A stretch of 41,104 nt of DNA from Aquibacillus kalidii (GCF_014280935.1 NZ_JACLZI010000028.1:1-41104), one strand, 5' to 3'; positions 24,718 to 33,185 are shown, counted from the stretch's first letter. Notes: generated by a model from the sequence alone, not told the origin. Made by a program: numbers and translations.

Positions 24718-24761
24718 AAAAGGCTCCACTGCTACTTCTCTAAGCAGCAGTGGAGCCTTTT
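24718..24761. terminator. Bidirectional terminator between the two Hsp20-gerP pairs
   Basis: A 16-bp perfect stem (24718-24733 and 24746-24761) with A and T runs on either side, so it can stop transcripts from both directions. The reading frame of the frameshifted copy ends inside it. Confidence 0.92.
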
Positions 24762-25033
24762 TATCAGTCCTTTAAGACCAAGTAACGATGTTGTCATTGG
24801 CATAAATGTATCCGCACCATCTGGATCAAATAAAGGAGTACCAACTGGTTGTATAAAATTATAATCAAAATCACCATATGTTTGCCCAGCTACTAAATTA
24901 TTCTTCACCTGACTATCTAGCGATTGAAAATAAACATCCCCAATTCCAATTGATGCAGTATTTTCCATTGCATTAATTCTAATCCATCAAGAATAACACC
25001 TATTGACTCTGGTCCAAATACCACTTCAAACAA
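24732..25033 (-). pseudogene. GerPA/GerPF-like gene (copy 3) with a frameshift
   Basis: The frame from 24968 down encodes MENTASIGIGDVYFQSL followed by AGQTYGDFDYNFIQPVGTPL and DPDGAD, clearly homologous to copy 1. Upstream in that frame IRIN continues the homology but is soon cut off by a TGA. In another frame, 25033-24983 encodes (M)FEVVFGPESIGVILDG, matching copy 1's LVFGYENQPMPINVFGG start. Adding one base near 24982 would join them. The gene is therefore either broken or read by frameshifting, or the base is a sequencing error. No clear ribosome site precedes the TTG at 25033, and the 3' end overlaps the terminator, which favours decay. Confidence 0.6.
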
Positions 25034-25038
25034 TTACT

Positions 25039-25428
25039 TTACTGCAATTTTTCGAGATAAATCTCTAAAATCCCATTAGTATAGCCAAACTTTAATTGTT
25101 TTTTATCTACAGGTTTAGGAAATTTAATATAACGTTTGAATGGACCTTTAAAGATTTCTTCAACAATTTTAAGCGTCATTTCTTGTGGAACAAACGGCTT
25201 TACACTTCCCGATATTTCTAACATTTCCTGATCATTAAACGCTACCTGCAAATCATCCTTTTTAACTCCAGGTATACTTAATCTAACGTAATATTGATAA
25301 TCAGACTCATACATATCGACTCTCGGTGTACGAATCTGATTATCCTTATTATCTCCGTTGTCCTGCTGTGTATATAATTGTTGCGGATTGGGAGAAGCAG
25401 ATTGTTGGAAACGAGTTGGATTATTCAT
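25039..25428 (-). CDS. Hsp20/alpha-crystallin-type protein (copy 2)
   Basis: A 129-residue protein. It has a short polar Gln/Asn-rich N-terminus (about 35 residues) and then an alpha-crystallin domain: RVDMYESDYQYYVRLSIPGV, KKDDLQVAFNDQEMLEISG, FKRYIKFPKPVDKKQLKFGY and NGILEIYLEK. This domain is much closer to standard Hsp20 than that of copy 1. GGGGAGG lies 7-8 bases before the ATG. The frameshifted gerP-like gene follows directly, so this pair mirrors the 23841-24701 pair across the shared terminator. Confidence 0.8.
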   Translation of the reverse strand: MNNPTRFQQSASPNPQQLYTQQDNGDNKDNQIRTPRVDMYESDYQYYVRLSIPGVKKDDLQVAFNDQEMLEISGSVKPFVPQEMTLKIVEEIFKGPFKRYIKFPKPVDKKQLKFGYTNGILEIYLEKLQ

Positions 25429-25522
25429 TATTGATCCTCCCCTTAATAGGTATATAGGATAACATATTCATGACTAATCCACTTGTTACATTTGTCTATC
25501 TACATACTCTAAGTCCAATAAT

Positions 25523-25567
25523 AAAAAAGCTGTTTTTTGGAGTAAAAATCCAAAAGACAGCTTTTTT
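25523..25567 (-). terminator. Terminator after yitW (hairpin 1)
   Basis: A stem of about 18 bp (AAAAAAGCTGT.. with ..ACAGCTTTTTT, one mismatch), with a T run on the minus strand. It lies downstream of the yitW stop, beyond a second hairpin. Confidence 0.75.
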
Positions 25568-25578
25568 AATTTGCTTAT

Positions 25579-25620
25579 TTTGTAATATTAGAATATGTCT
25601 TCAAATTCTAATATTACAAA
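25579..25620. repeat. Long perfect AT-rich inverted repeat (hairpin 2)
   Basis: Arms 25579-25594 and 25605-25620 are perfectly complementary over 16 bases with a 10-base loop. There is no T run directly after it on either strand, so it is not a classic terminator. It lies between the yitW stop and terminator hairpin 1 and may protect the mRNA end. Confidence 0.7.
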
Positions 25621-25646
25621 TTTGCAAGTGAATCATTAAGTATGAA

Positions 25647-25958
25647 TCAATCTGGAATTCCTAGTGCGATTTTCGCATAACGTGACATACGATCTTTAGA
25701 CCATGGCGGACTCCAAACGATGTTAACATTTGTATCCTTAACCTCAGGAAGATCCTCCATCACACGCTTAACATCTTGTTCGATATGACCAGCAAGTGGA
25801 CATCCCATTGCAGTTAATGTCATTGTTACAGTGGCCACTCCATCGTCATCTAAATCCACACCATAAACTAGTCCAAGATTTACTATATCTATACCAAGCT
25901 CTGGATCAATAACATTTTCCAAAGCGCCCATTAGATTTTCTTGTAATGCTTCTTCCAT
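25647..25958 (-). CDS. yitW: MIP18/DUF59-type iron-sulfur assembly protein (YitW)
   Basis: A 103-residue protein of the DUF59/PaaD/SufT group that helps mature Fe-S proteins. Diagnostic parts are NVIDPELGIDIVNLGLVYGV, the reactive Cys53 in LTAMGCPLAGHI and the C-terminal VWSPPWSKDRMS. Length is typical (about 100). AAAGGAGG lies 7 bases before the ATG. The neighbours yitV and yitU are the same as in B. subtilis. Confidence 0.9.
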   Translation of the reverse strand: MEEALQENLMGALENVIDPELGIDIVNLGLVYGVDLDDDGVATVTMTLTAMGCPLAGHIEQDVKRVMEDLPEVKDTNVNIVWSPPWSKDRMSRYAKIALGIPD

Positions 25959-26031
25959 TATACTTCCTCCTTTAAATGTGCTTATCTATATTATAAACAT
26001 AAATGTGTAGTAAAATAAATGATATAGATCA

Positions 26032-26796
26032 CTACAGTTGCAATTCAAACCAATTTACTGTTTCTTTTATTGCAAAACGACTTACCTTATGGTCTCTACC
26101 AACTTCTCTCAAGAAGCGAATGTTTTCCGGATTTTTATAATGATCCGTAGCTTCTTCATAAAAACTATAGGAATGGCGGAATGGGACAACGGAATCATTC
26201 TCGCCATGCCAAAAGAAAATAGGGCGCCCATTAAGTTTATCTATTTGTTTAGAGAGATCTATTTGTTCTAGTGAGTTAAAAATTTGGTTAATCTCTTCGT
26301 CTGTTAGTGGTAGGTCTACATTTGCTTTTTTCATATGCTCTACCAGTTCTTTAGCATAATCTGTAATTTTAGGTGAACCCATTAATACAGCAGACGTTTT
26401 AATCCATGGAAATTGTGTTAAAGCAGCCGAAGTAGTAATGCCACCCATACTTGTTCCAGCTAATCCAAAACGTTCATCCAATATCCAATTACGTTCGACA
26501 AGTTCTTTTCTTAATGTTTCGATATCTTGGATATTTTGTTTTACAATTTGAAAAAATTGTGTTTGCCTTTGGTCAGAAGTAATATCTTCAGCTCTTTCCC
26601 CATGTAACATACAATCAGGAAGAATTACTCTGTATCCTTTTTCTGCCATAAGAAATGCTAAGGGTAGGTTATGTTCCTTTGCACTTGTAAATCCATGCAT
26701 ATATGTAAGAACTGGTAAAGCTTGGTCATACTTATCCGAGTCTACGACGATTAAAGTTGGAATACCTTGTAATTTTTCCTTATAAATACCTATCAT
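26032..26796 (-). CDS. yitV: Alpha/beta-hydrolase, putative esterase (YitV)
   Basis: A 254-residue serine hydrolase. The nucleophile is Ser116 in GTSMGG, with probable partners Asp201 (HGENDSVVPF) and His236 (GRDHKVS). The oxyanion loop is near MHGFTSAKEH. There is no signal peptide, so it acts in the cytoplasm. The natural substrate is unknown. AAAGGA lies 11 bases before the ATG. It is next to yitW and divergent from yitU. Confidence 0.85.
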   Translation of the reverse strand: MIGIYKEKLQGIPTLIVVDSDKYDQALPVLTYMHGFTSAKEHNLPLAFLMAEKGYRVILPDCMLHGERAEDITSDQRQTQFFQIVKQNIQDIETLRKELVERNWILDERFGLAGTSMGGITTSAALTQFPWIKTSAVLMGSPKITDYAKELVEHMKKANVDLPLTDEEINQIFNSLEQIDLSKQIDKLNGRPIFFWHGENDSVVPFRHSYSFYEEATDHYKNPENIRFLREVGRDHKVSRFAIKETVNWFELQL

Positions 26797-26945
26797 AATA
26801 TAATTTCCTTTCGAAGTAATTTTTATTATATATCTATCATATAGGTTGATTTCTCCACATGCAAAAATATAGACAAAAAAATAGAAATTCTTTACATATA
26901 ATAGTCATAACTATACACTATACTTACTAAATAAGAGGTGATACC

Positions 26946-27776
26946 ATGAAAAAAAACAAACACCTAATTGCTTTAGACTTAGATGGAACATTGCTAACAG
27001 ATAATAAAGTAATTAGTGAACGAACCAAGAGAACTGTATTGAAAGCAAAAGAAGAAGGTCATATCGTAATTATTGCGACTGGTAGACCTCATCGAGCAAG
27101 CATTGAATATTACCATGAACTAGGGTTGGATACACCAATGGTAAATTTCAATGGAGCACTCATTCACCATCCCACTGATAAGAAATGGGAAGCATTACAT
27201 AGTCCTCTACCACTGAGGACAGCAAAGCAAATCATCCAAACTTGCTATGATTTTGATGTTAAAAACATATTTGCTGAGATTAAAGATGATATGTTCTTTG
27301 ATCGTTATGATGAGGAATTGATGGAAATTTTCCATGCAACAGCTGAAGATCATCCCATAAAGGTTGGTAGTTTAAAAAATGAGTTAAACGAGGATCCGAC
27401 CTCTATTCTTATTCACCCTAGAAACAACCACATTCAGGCATTGCGTGAGCATCTTGATACAAAACATTCTACTGTAATCGAGCATAGAAAATGGGGTGCA
27501 CCTTGGAATGTTATTGAAATTGTAAGAAAAGGAATGAGTAAAGCAGTTGGCCTAGAAAGGATCGCCCATTACTATCACATTCCACAAGAGAACATTATTG
27601 CTTTTGGGGATGAAGATAATGATTATGAAATGATTGAATATGCTGGAGTTGGCGTGGCAATGAGTAATGGGATTGATGAATTAAAGGCAAAAGCTAATCA
27701 CATTACGGCAACAAACGAACAAGATGGAATCGGGATTTTCTTAGAAGAATACCTAAACTTAAATATTCAAGTTTAA
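26946..27776 (+). CDS. yitU: Cof-type HAD phosphatase (YitU)
   Basis: A 276-residue haloacid-dehalogenase-superfamily phosphatase. Motif I is DLDGT (Asp11 nucleophile, Asp13 acid/base), motif II is IIATGRP, a lysine lies in GMSKAVGLE, and motif IV is FGDEDNDYEM. A C2-type cap domain lies between. B. subtilis YitU is one of the phosphatases acting on the riboflavin precursor 5-amino-6-ribitylamino-uracil phosphate; the same role is likely but the family is promiscuous. AGAGGTG lies upstream of the ATG. It is divergent from yitV. Confidence 0.87.
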   Translation: MKKNKHLIALDLDGTLLTDNKVISERTKRTVLKAKEEGHIVIIATGRPHRASIEYYHELGLDTPMVNFNGALIHHPTDKKWEALHSPLPLRTAKQIIQTCYDFDVKNIFAEIKDDMFFDRYDEELMEIFHATAEDHPIKVGSLKNELNEDPTSILIHPRNNHIQALREHLDTKHSTVIEHRKWGAPWNVIEIVRKGMSKAVGLERIAHYYHIPQENIIAFGDEDNDYEMIEYAGVGVAMSNGIDELKAKANHITATNEQDGIGIFLEEYLNLNIQV

Positions 27777-27822
27777 TTCCAGTTTATAACACTCATTAAA
27801 TTTCTCAATATGTCTAAACTAT

Positions 27823-27854
27823 GCTTGAACGCAAATTAGTGTTCAAGCTTTTTT
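27823..27854 (+). terminator. Terminator of yitU
   Basis: A stem GCTTGAAC/GTTCAAGC (27823-27830, 27841-27848) extended by an imperfect pair, followed by six T. Confidence 0.88.
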
Positions 27855-27891
27855 AGTATTAAAAAGTTGTTCGATTGGGAGGAATGTGGTC

Positions 27892-28014
27892 ATGAGCAAA
27901 AAGAGCAAATCGAAACGATTTACTCAGCAAGGAGCAGATTCCGTTAAAAAGCATGACGAAAGAATTCCTTATCATGAGCGCTTTTCAGACGTTGAGCGCG
28001 AGTCCCGTAAATAA
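27892..28014 (+). CDS. 40-residue basic hypothetical protein
   Basis: A short open frame, ATG 27892 to TAA 28012-28014, encoding a highly charged peptide that starts MSKKSKSKRFTQQG and ends in RFSDVERESRK. GGGAGG lies 9 bases upstream, which strongly supports translation. It has no hydrophobic segment. Its small size, basic N-terminus and spore-former context are reminiscent of minor small spore proteins, but I do not recognise a family. It lies after the yitU terminator and 27 bases before the DUF3813 gene, probably in one transcript with it. Confidence 0.6.
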   Translation: MSKKSKSKRFTQQGADSVKKHDERIPYHERFSDVERESRK

Positions 28015-28041
28015 AAGAACACTTTAGGAGGTTTTTTAATC

Positions 28042-28233
28042 ATGAAAAATAATTTATTTGAACAAGCAAAAGATGCTGTAAACCGTCTAACAAGTGGGCA
28101 AGCTATTGGTCAAAATGATAAGCAAGCTGCAAAGAATGCTATTCAATCAGCTTATACGAATGCTACCCCAGAAGAACAACAAGAACTACAACAATTAGAG
28201 CAGCAGTTAGAACAACAAAACGTTCTAAAATAA
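28042..28233 (+). CDS. DUF3813-type small protein
   Basis: A 63-residue helical protein beginning LFEQAKDAVNRLTSG and ending in a Gln/Glu-rich coiled coil (QQELQQLEQQLEQQ). It resembles the DUF3813 family found beside the yit genes in Bacillaceae. Function unknown. AGGAGG precedes the ATG by 8 bases. Confidence 0.7.
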   Translation: MKNNLFEQAKDAVNRLTSGQAIGQNDKQAAKNAIQSAYTNATPEEQQELQQLEQQLEQQNVLK

Positions 28234-28244
28234 CTGCCTAAATA

Positions 28245-28278
28245 GAAAATACCCCTTCTAGATTGAAGGGGTATTTTC
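28245..28278. terminator. Bidirectional terminator between the DUF3813 gene and the hybrid kinase
   Basis: A perfect 14-bp stem (28245-28258, 28265-28278) with a 6-base loop; T-rich on the plus strand. It abuts the stop codon of the kinase. Confidence 0.9.
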
Positions 28279-31092
28279 TTATTCCTCATCTGCAAATAAA
28301 ATTTGACCATTTTTACCTTGTTGCAACAAGGTATGAAGAATAACAGTTGATAATTTATTAGGTGGGTAAGGCTTTGTCAAGTAATGTTCCACCTTAAACA
28401 GTTGGCTTTTTAAATTTTGCTCTAAAGCACTGGAAATAAAAATTGGTATGTTCCTTAGATGCTCATGCTTCCGTAGGGTTTCAATTAACTTCCACCCATC
28501 AATACCATCACCCAACATAATATCAATTACAAAACCGTCTGGATGTATGTTGTCTAAGTCCTCTAACAGTAGTTCTCCAGTATTGTATTTCTTTACATAG
28601 AAACCTGTATCTTTTAATTCGTCCTCTAGTAGATGGGATAAGCTTTGGTCATCTTCGACTAAAATCACTTCAGGCAACAACCCTTTTATTGTAGTATCAC
28701 CTTCCCAAGTGATAGAAGCTGGATCTAGCGGTAGTGTCACAGTAAACACACTTCCTTTATCCATTTCTGATCTAACTGCAATTTTTCCTTGGTGCGCTTC
28801 TACAATTTCTTTACAGATTGCTAGACCTAGACCTGTCCCTCCAATTTTACGTTGACTCGAGTTATCTATGCGATGAAATTTCGTGAATAGACGTTTTAAT
28901 TCATATTCCGGAATTCCAATCCCCTCGTCAGATATATGAATAAAGAGCTGCTCTGCATTATTATTAAATGAAATAATTACATCGCCGCCTTCAGGTGAAA
29001 ATTTAATGGCATTACTGAGAAGATTGGTGTACAACTGAGTAATGCTACTTGTATCACCGTACACTAACGAATTTGTACTATGATTTAAAAGCTTAATGGT
29101 ATGATTAGGATTATTTACTTCAAAGATTTCCTTCAACTCGTCCGCTATGTCTACCACATTAATCTGCTGCTTATTATAAGTTTGTTGACCTGATTCCATT
29201 CGTTGTAAATCCAAGAAGTCGTTAATCAAGTTTGTTAACCGCTTGGCTTCACCATGGATTGTTTTGAGATACCTTTCTTGTCTTTCAGGTTTCAAATCCT
29301 TATTAATCATCAATTCCGTATATCCTAACACACTAGCAAGAGGGGTACGCAATTCATGACTAACCGTACTAACAAGATTGGATTTCATTTGATCCACTTC
29401 ATATTCTGCTGTTATATCTCTATATACTAATAGTGTCCCAATTCTCTGCTCCTGCCTAAAGACTGCTTCTGCATAAACAACTAGAATACGATTACTCACT
29501 TCGAATTGATAACTAGTTCCTTCTGAGTCAATCCGATCATTGATGACTACATCTTTTAAATACTTTGAAAATGAATCCTTGTCTTTCACATTATTAGATA
29601 TATGCTTCATCCATTTTTGGAAAGTATCCTTCACAAATTTTGTTTCATTATAATGATTAAGACCAAAAAACTCTAACCATTTTTCATTATATTGAACGAG
29701 ATTACCTTGCTCATCCACAAACTGAATACCTTCGTTAATATTATCGATAATATCCTGATTAAGCTTTCTACTATTTTCTGTTTGTTCAAAGAAAGCGATT
29801 TTTTCTAAAGAAATTGAAACACGATTTAGGATACCGATTATTTCCTCAACTTCTTGTTCTGTGAATGGATAATCTATTCTAGAACAACTTAACACGGCAT
29901 TTAATTTTTCATTGCTGTCAAAAATAGGAGCATGGAAATCGTATGTCACTGCAGAATGATAAAACCCTTGCTCATCTTTACTTGCTTTTCTTTCTGTAAC
30001 AAATGAATGCTTCTCTTCTTGTAGTCGCTGGATCACAGAGGCAAACAATTCACTAATAGGACCAGAAAACAATTCTGTTTTTACACCTACTGAACTAAAG
30101 GATTCAGAATCCAGTGTAAATAAAATTCCTTTATTAAATTTATAAATGCTTACAAGATCTTTTATTACCTGATCCAACAATTGTTGTTGATCCTGTGTCA
30201 CAGAAAGTGCATGGTTCATGTGATTTAACCGCTCTAATGTACGCTTTGTTGTTTCCAATTGTTTTCGCTGTTTTTTCAATCGCTGATTTTGATTAGAAAG
30301 GTTCTCTTCTCTATCAATAATGCGCCCTGCCATCTCAGCAAAACTATTGGAAAGCGTTCCTAGTTCATCTTCTCTTTTCAATCGCTTTATTTCAGTTCGT
30401 TTATTTTTTGCAAGTTCTTCTGCCGCGGTTGATAGTTCACTTATTGGATTAACGATCATCCTTGTTAAATTTCTTGATGTAATGCTCAGTACTATAAATA
30501 TAAGAATTAGAAAGGCAAAAAGTGAATAGTTAATGAAGCTAATTGTATCTAAAAAAGAATCATGACTTGCCTTCTGTTTAGCTCTAAAATCTTCAGTCAC
30601 TTGATTCATCCTGTGCAAGAGTCCATTTACAATCTCTGTTGAAGAATAAGATGCACTAGCTTCTTTCAACGCAGTATAATCATTCGATTCGATAAAAGGC
30701 TGCATCACCTTAAGTAATTCATTCCAGTATATGTCTTGGAATGCCTCTATTTGATTCATAATTTCTGTTTCTTCTACCGTTAAATCCAATTGTCTATATT
30801 CATCTAAGCTTTCATTCACTTCTTGATTAGCTAAAGCCGATTGTTGTAACTCATCTTGATTTCCAAATGCAGCATATCCACGCATGTGGACAACCATCTC
30901 ATTAATATGATTTTGTATTTCTTGTAATACTCGAACTCTGGAGGATAGTTCAGAACGTTCTTGTAAATAATCTGATTTCACCTGGTTACTCACAGTAAAT
31001 AAGCCAATTACTCCTATAAAAGTAATAAATGACACCGCCATTATTAAAAAGAAAAACTGGCGACGAATTGTTTTACGAAAAAAATTAAGCAT
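28279..31092 (-). CDS. Hybrid sensor histidine kinase with C-terminal receiver
   Basis: A 937-residue membrane kinase. In order: TM1 at about 11-32; a helical extracytoplasmic sensor (about 35-180) with NHINEMVVHMRGYAAFG; TM2 at about 185-205; HAMP (about 207-260); a coiled coil; a GAF-like domain (about 300-430); a PAS domain (about 440-560); HisKA with His579 in VSHELRTPLASVLGY; an HATPase domain (GDTSSITQLYTNLLSNAIKFS, DEGIGIPE, GGTGLGLAICK); and a receiver domain with phospho-acceptor Asp857 (FVIDIML) and the LTKPYPP lysine. The start overlaps the end of the response-regulator gene by 8 bases with GGAGG upstream. The signal is unknown. Confidence 0.9.
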   Translation of the reverse strand: MLNFFRKTIRRQFFFLIMAVSFITFIGVIGLFTVSNQVKSDYLQERSELSSRVRVLQEIQNHINEMVVHMRGYAAFGNQDELQQSALANQEVNESLDEYRQLDLTVEETEIMNQIEAFQDIYWNELLKVMQPFIESNDYTALKEASASYSSTEIVNGLLHRMNQVTEDFRAKQKASHDSFLDTISFINYSLFAFLILIFIVLSITSRNLTRMIVNPISELSTAAEELAKNKRTEIKRLKREDELGTLSNSFAEMAGRIIDREENLSNQNQRLKKQRKQLETTKRTLERLNHMNHALSVTQDQQQLLDQVIKDLVSIYKFNKGILFTLDSESFSSVGVKTELFSGPISELFASVIQRLQEEKHSFVTERKASKDEQGFYHSAVTYDFHAPIFDSNEKLNAVLSCSRIDYPFTEQEVEEIIGILNRVSISLEKIAFFEQTENSRKLNQDIIDNINEGIQFVDEQGNLVQYNEKWLEFFGLNHYNETKFVKDTFQKWMKHISNNVKDKDSFSKYLKDVVINDRIDSEGTSYQFEVSNRILVVYAEAVFRQEQRIGTLLVYRDITAEYEVDQMKSNLVSTVSHELRTPLASVLGYTELMINKDLKPERQERYLKTIHGEAKRLTNLINDFLDLQRMESGQQTYNKQQINVVDIADELKEIFEVNNPNHTIKLLNHSTNSLVYGDTSSITQLYTNLLSNAIKFSPEGGDVIISFNNNAEQLFIHISDEGIGIPEYELKRLFTKFHRIDNSSQRKIGGTGLGLAICKEIVEAHQGKIAVRSEMDKGSVFTVTLPLDPASITWEGDTTIKGLLPEVILVEDDQSLSHLLEDELKDTGFYVKKYNTGELLLEDLDNIHPDGFVIDIMLGDGIDGWKLIETLRKHEHLRNIPIFISSALEQNLKSQLFKVEHYLTKPYPPNKLSTVILHTLLQQGKNGQILFADEE

Positions 31093-31447
31093 CCAATATA
31101 TCCTCCACTAATAAAGCCAATTGACTTGGGCTAAATGGCTTAGCCATGTAATAAGGGATGCCAGCAAGCTTTGATTCATCAATATCTGACTGCTGCGTTT
31201 TCGCTGTTAGCATTAGAATTGGGTGGTTCTTCTTCCACTCCTCATCCATTTGTTGTGCCACTTCAATACCAGTTAAGCCTGGCATCATGTTGTCAAGAAT
31301 GACTAGATCAAATGATTCATTTCCAAGAATAGCTAGTGCTTCTTTGCCATCACTTGCCTCAAACACATCATGTCCTTCATCTTCTAATGTATCCATAATT
31401 AACATCCTAAGTACTTCTTCATCATCTACTACTAAAATTCTCGCCAC
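31085..31447 (-). CDS. Single-domain CheY-like response regulator
   Basis: A 120-residue stand-alone receiver. Acidic pocket VVDDEE (Asp8, Asp9), phospho-acceptor Asp52 in LVILDNMMPG, the Thr in MLTAKT and the Lys in YYMAKPFSP are all present. No output domain is attached, so it probably shuttles phosphate between the flanking multi-domain proteins or acts by direct binding. The start is GTG with GGGGGG 7 bases upstream. It lies 12 bases downstream of the GGDEF gene and overlaps the kinase gene by 8 bases, so translation is coupled. Confidence 0.9.
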   Translation of the reverse strand: MARILVVDDEEVLRMLIMDTLEDEGHDVFEASDGKEALAILGNESFDLVILDNMMPGLTGIEVAQQMDEEWKKNHPILMLTAKTQQSDIDESKLAGIPYYMAKPFSPSQLALLVEDILDA

Positions 31448-31459
31448 AAGGATCCCCCC

Positions 31460-33076
31460 TTAAAACAACCTGTTTACTAACCTTTTTATTCTTGCTTGAA
31501 GTTGTTGCAAACTGAATGGTTTTGTTATATAGTCATCTGCACCAAGCTCTAGTGCTTTGACAATGTCTTTATCTTTTTGTCTACCAGTCAACATGACAAT
31601 TCCCATATTCTTCTCATTTTCTGTTTTACGCAAATGAGACAATACTTCTAAACCGTCCATCTTAGGCATAATTCCATCTAGTAGAATGATGTACTTTCCT
31701 GTTCCCTTATACCAGGTGGAATTTAGAAAAGTCTCTCCGTCTTGAAATGACTTTACTTCCACTTGGTAATTACTAATGGACATCTTAGATAATTGATCGC
31801 TTAATAAGCGCTGTATCACGCGATCGTCATCGACAACTGCAATTCTAAGTAAACTATCTCTTTCAATTACCTCATTACTTTTTTGCATTTCTGCAGTATA
31901 ACCGTGTACGCTATGTCTACCATTTTGTTTTCCAAAGTACAAGGCTAAATCACTTCTTACGATTAATTGTTCCATCGATTTAATTGACTTCTGCACTTCT
32001 GCAACTCCAGCAGTGAAGCTTAATTTGATTTGTCCCTCGTCTGTATCGTGGCCAAGTTTCATAAATTTTTTTAATAGTCCATCTACTAGACCAACTGCTT
32101 CACTTTGTTTCGTCTTCGGCAGAATTAATAAGAACTCTTCTCCACCATAACGAACTAAGTAATCCTTTTGGCGTTTCTCTTGAAGGATCAATTTAGAAAA
32201 GTTAGTTAATACAAGATCCCCTACCGAATGACCATGCCTGTCATTCACTTGCTTAAAATGATCTAAATCCATTAAGGCAAAGCTAAATGGGATTTCTGTC
32301 TTTTGGTAGGTCTTATTTAATTCAGACCATATTTCATATAAAGAGGCACGGTTATAAGTTTTTGTTAATTCATCAACCATCACACGTTTTTTAAACCAAT
32401 CCTGTTGTTTCATACGATTGTTAATAATACTTAAAAACACAGTGTTATCAATCGGTTTCTGAATGAAATCATGAGCACCAGAGTCATACACTTGTTTTTG
32501 TATAAAGGTTGTTGCTTCATCACTAATCACAATAATCGGTGTAAAAATACTTCTAGCTAAAGTTGCTATCCTACTTAAGAATTCCAAACTACTTTTCCCT
32601 TTAATGAAATAATCAATAATTACTAAATCAGGGTGATGGTCATAAAATAGCTGGACACCACGATCTATAGTTGTAGCAATGAACACCATATAGTTATTTT
32701 CTTCTAAGCAGTCCTTAACATCATTTAGTAATTCAATATCATCATCTATTATAAGAATTTTGGATTGTGATGGGCGTTCTTCTATTATATCTTCTTCCAA
32801 TTGACTAGATTCAGTTGTATCATTGAATTCTAATGCTAGTGGTTGAATAAAATTACCCCACTCTTCTTCATTCCATATACGCTGTCCATCTTTGGAGATT
32901 TTTTCTATTAGTTCACTTGCAATTTCTGTAAGTTTTATAAGTCCTATAGATGATGCAGTACCCTTTATCGAATGCAAAAAATGATAGAGCTCGTCATTTG
33001 TTATATCCTGTTTCTGCTTCCATTGCATAAGCATGTTGCTATACCTTTGCAAGAACATTGTTTGATACTTCTTCAA
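31460..33076 (-). CDS. Hpt-REC-GGDEF-REC phosphorelay protein (probable diguanylate cyclase)
   Basis: A 538-residue cytoplasmic protein. Hpt domain (1-100) with His35 in HFLHSIKGTAS; REC1 (about 110-230) with Asp155 in LVIIDYF; GGDEF domain (about 240-405) with an active-type GGEEF at 311-315 and an RxxD inhibitory site RQKD at 302-305, exactly five residues upstream; REC2 (about 420-538) with Asp467 in ILLDGIMPKMDG. It should make c-di-GMP under feedback inhibition and phosphorelay control. The TTG at 33076 has AGGAG 8 bases upstream; the in-frame GTG at 33085 abuts that site. It is the first gene of a three-gene operon. Confidence 0.9.
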   Translation of the reverse strand: MKKYQTMFLQRYSNMLMQWKQKQDITNDELYHFLHSIKGTASSIGLIKLTEIASELIEKISKDGQRIWNEEEWGNFIQPLALEFNDTTESSQLEEDIIEERPSQSKILIIDDDIELLNDVKDCLEENNYMVFIATTIDRGVQLFYDHHPDLVIIDYFIKGKSSLEFLSRIATLARSIFTPIIVISDEATTFIQKQVYDSGAHDFIQKPIDNTVFLSIINNRMKQQDWFKKRVMVDELTKTYNRASLYEIWSELNKTYQKTEIPFSFALMDLDHFKQVNDRHGHSVGDLVLTNFSKLILQEKRQKDYLVRYGGEEFLLILPKTKQSEAVGLVDGLLKKFMKLGHDTDEGQIKLSFTAGVAEVQKSIKSMEQLIVRSDLALYFGKQNGRHSVHGYTAEMQKSNEVIERDSLLRIAVVDDDRVIQRLLSDQLSKMSISNYQVEVKSFQDGETFLNSTWYKGTGKYIILLDGIMPKMDGLEVLSHLRKTENEKNMGIVMLTGRQKDKDIVKALELGADDYITKPFSLQQLQARIKRLVNRLF

Positions 33077-33171
33077 AACCTTCACTCCTAATTATAGGTA
33101 GTCCCATATCTGTTCTATCTAAATGGAATAAATCTTATTATTTAAGTTAGTAGACCATTACTATATTTTAA

Positions 33172-33185
33172 TACTCAATTGAGTA
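33172..33185. promoter_or_regulatory. 14-bp perfect palindrome upstream of the phosphorelay operon
   Basis: TACTCAATTGAGTA lies about 96-109 bases before the start of the GGDEF gene in an AT-rich leader. It could be a dimeric operator; no regulator family is suggested. Confidence 0.35.

Noticed and set aside
24571-24864. Plus-strand 97-codon frame across the terminator at 24718-24761
   Set aside because: It runs through a strong bidirectional terminator and overlaps two gerP-like genes in other frames.
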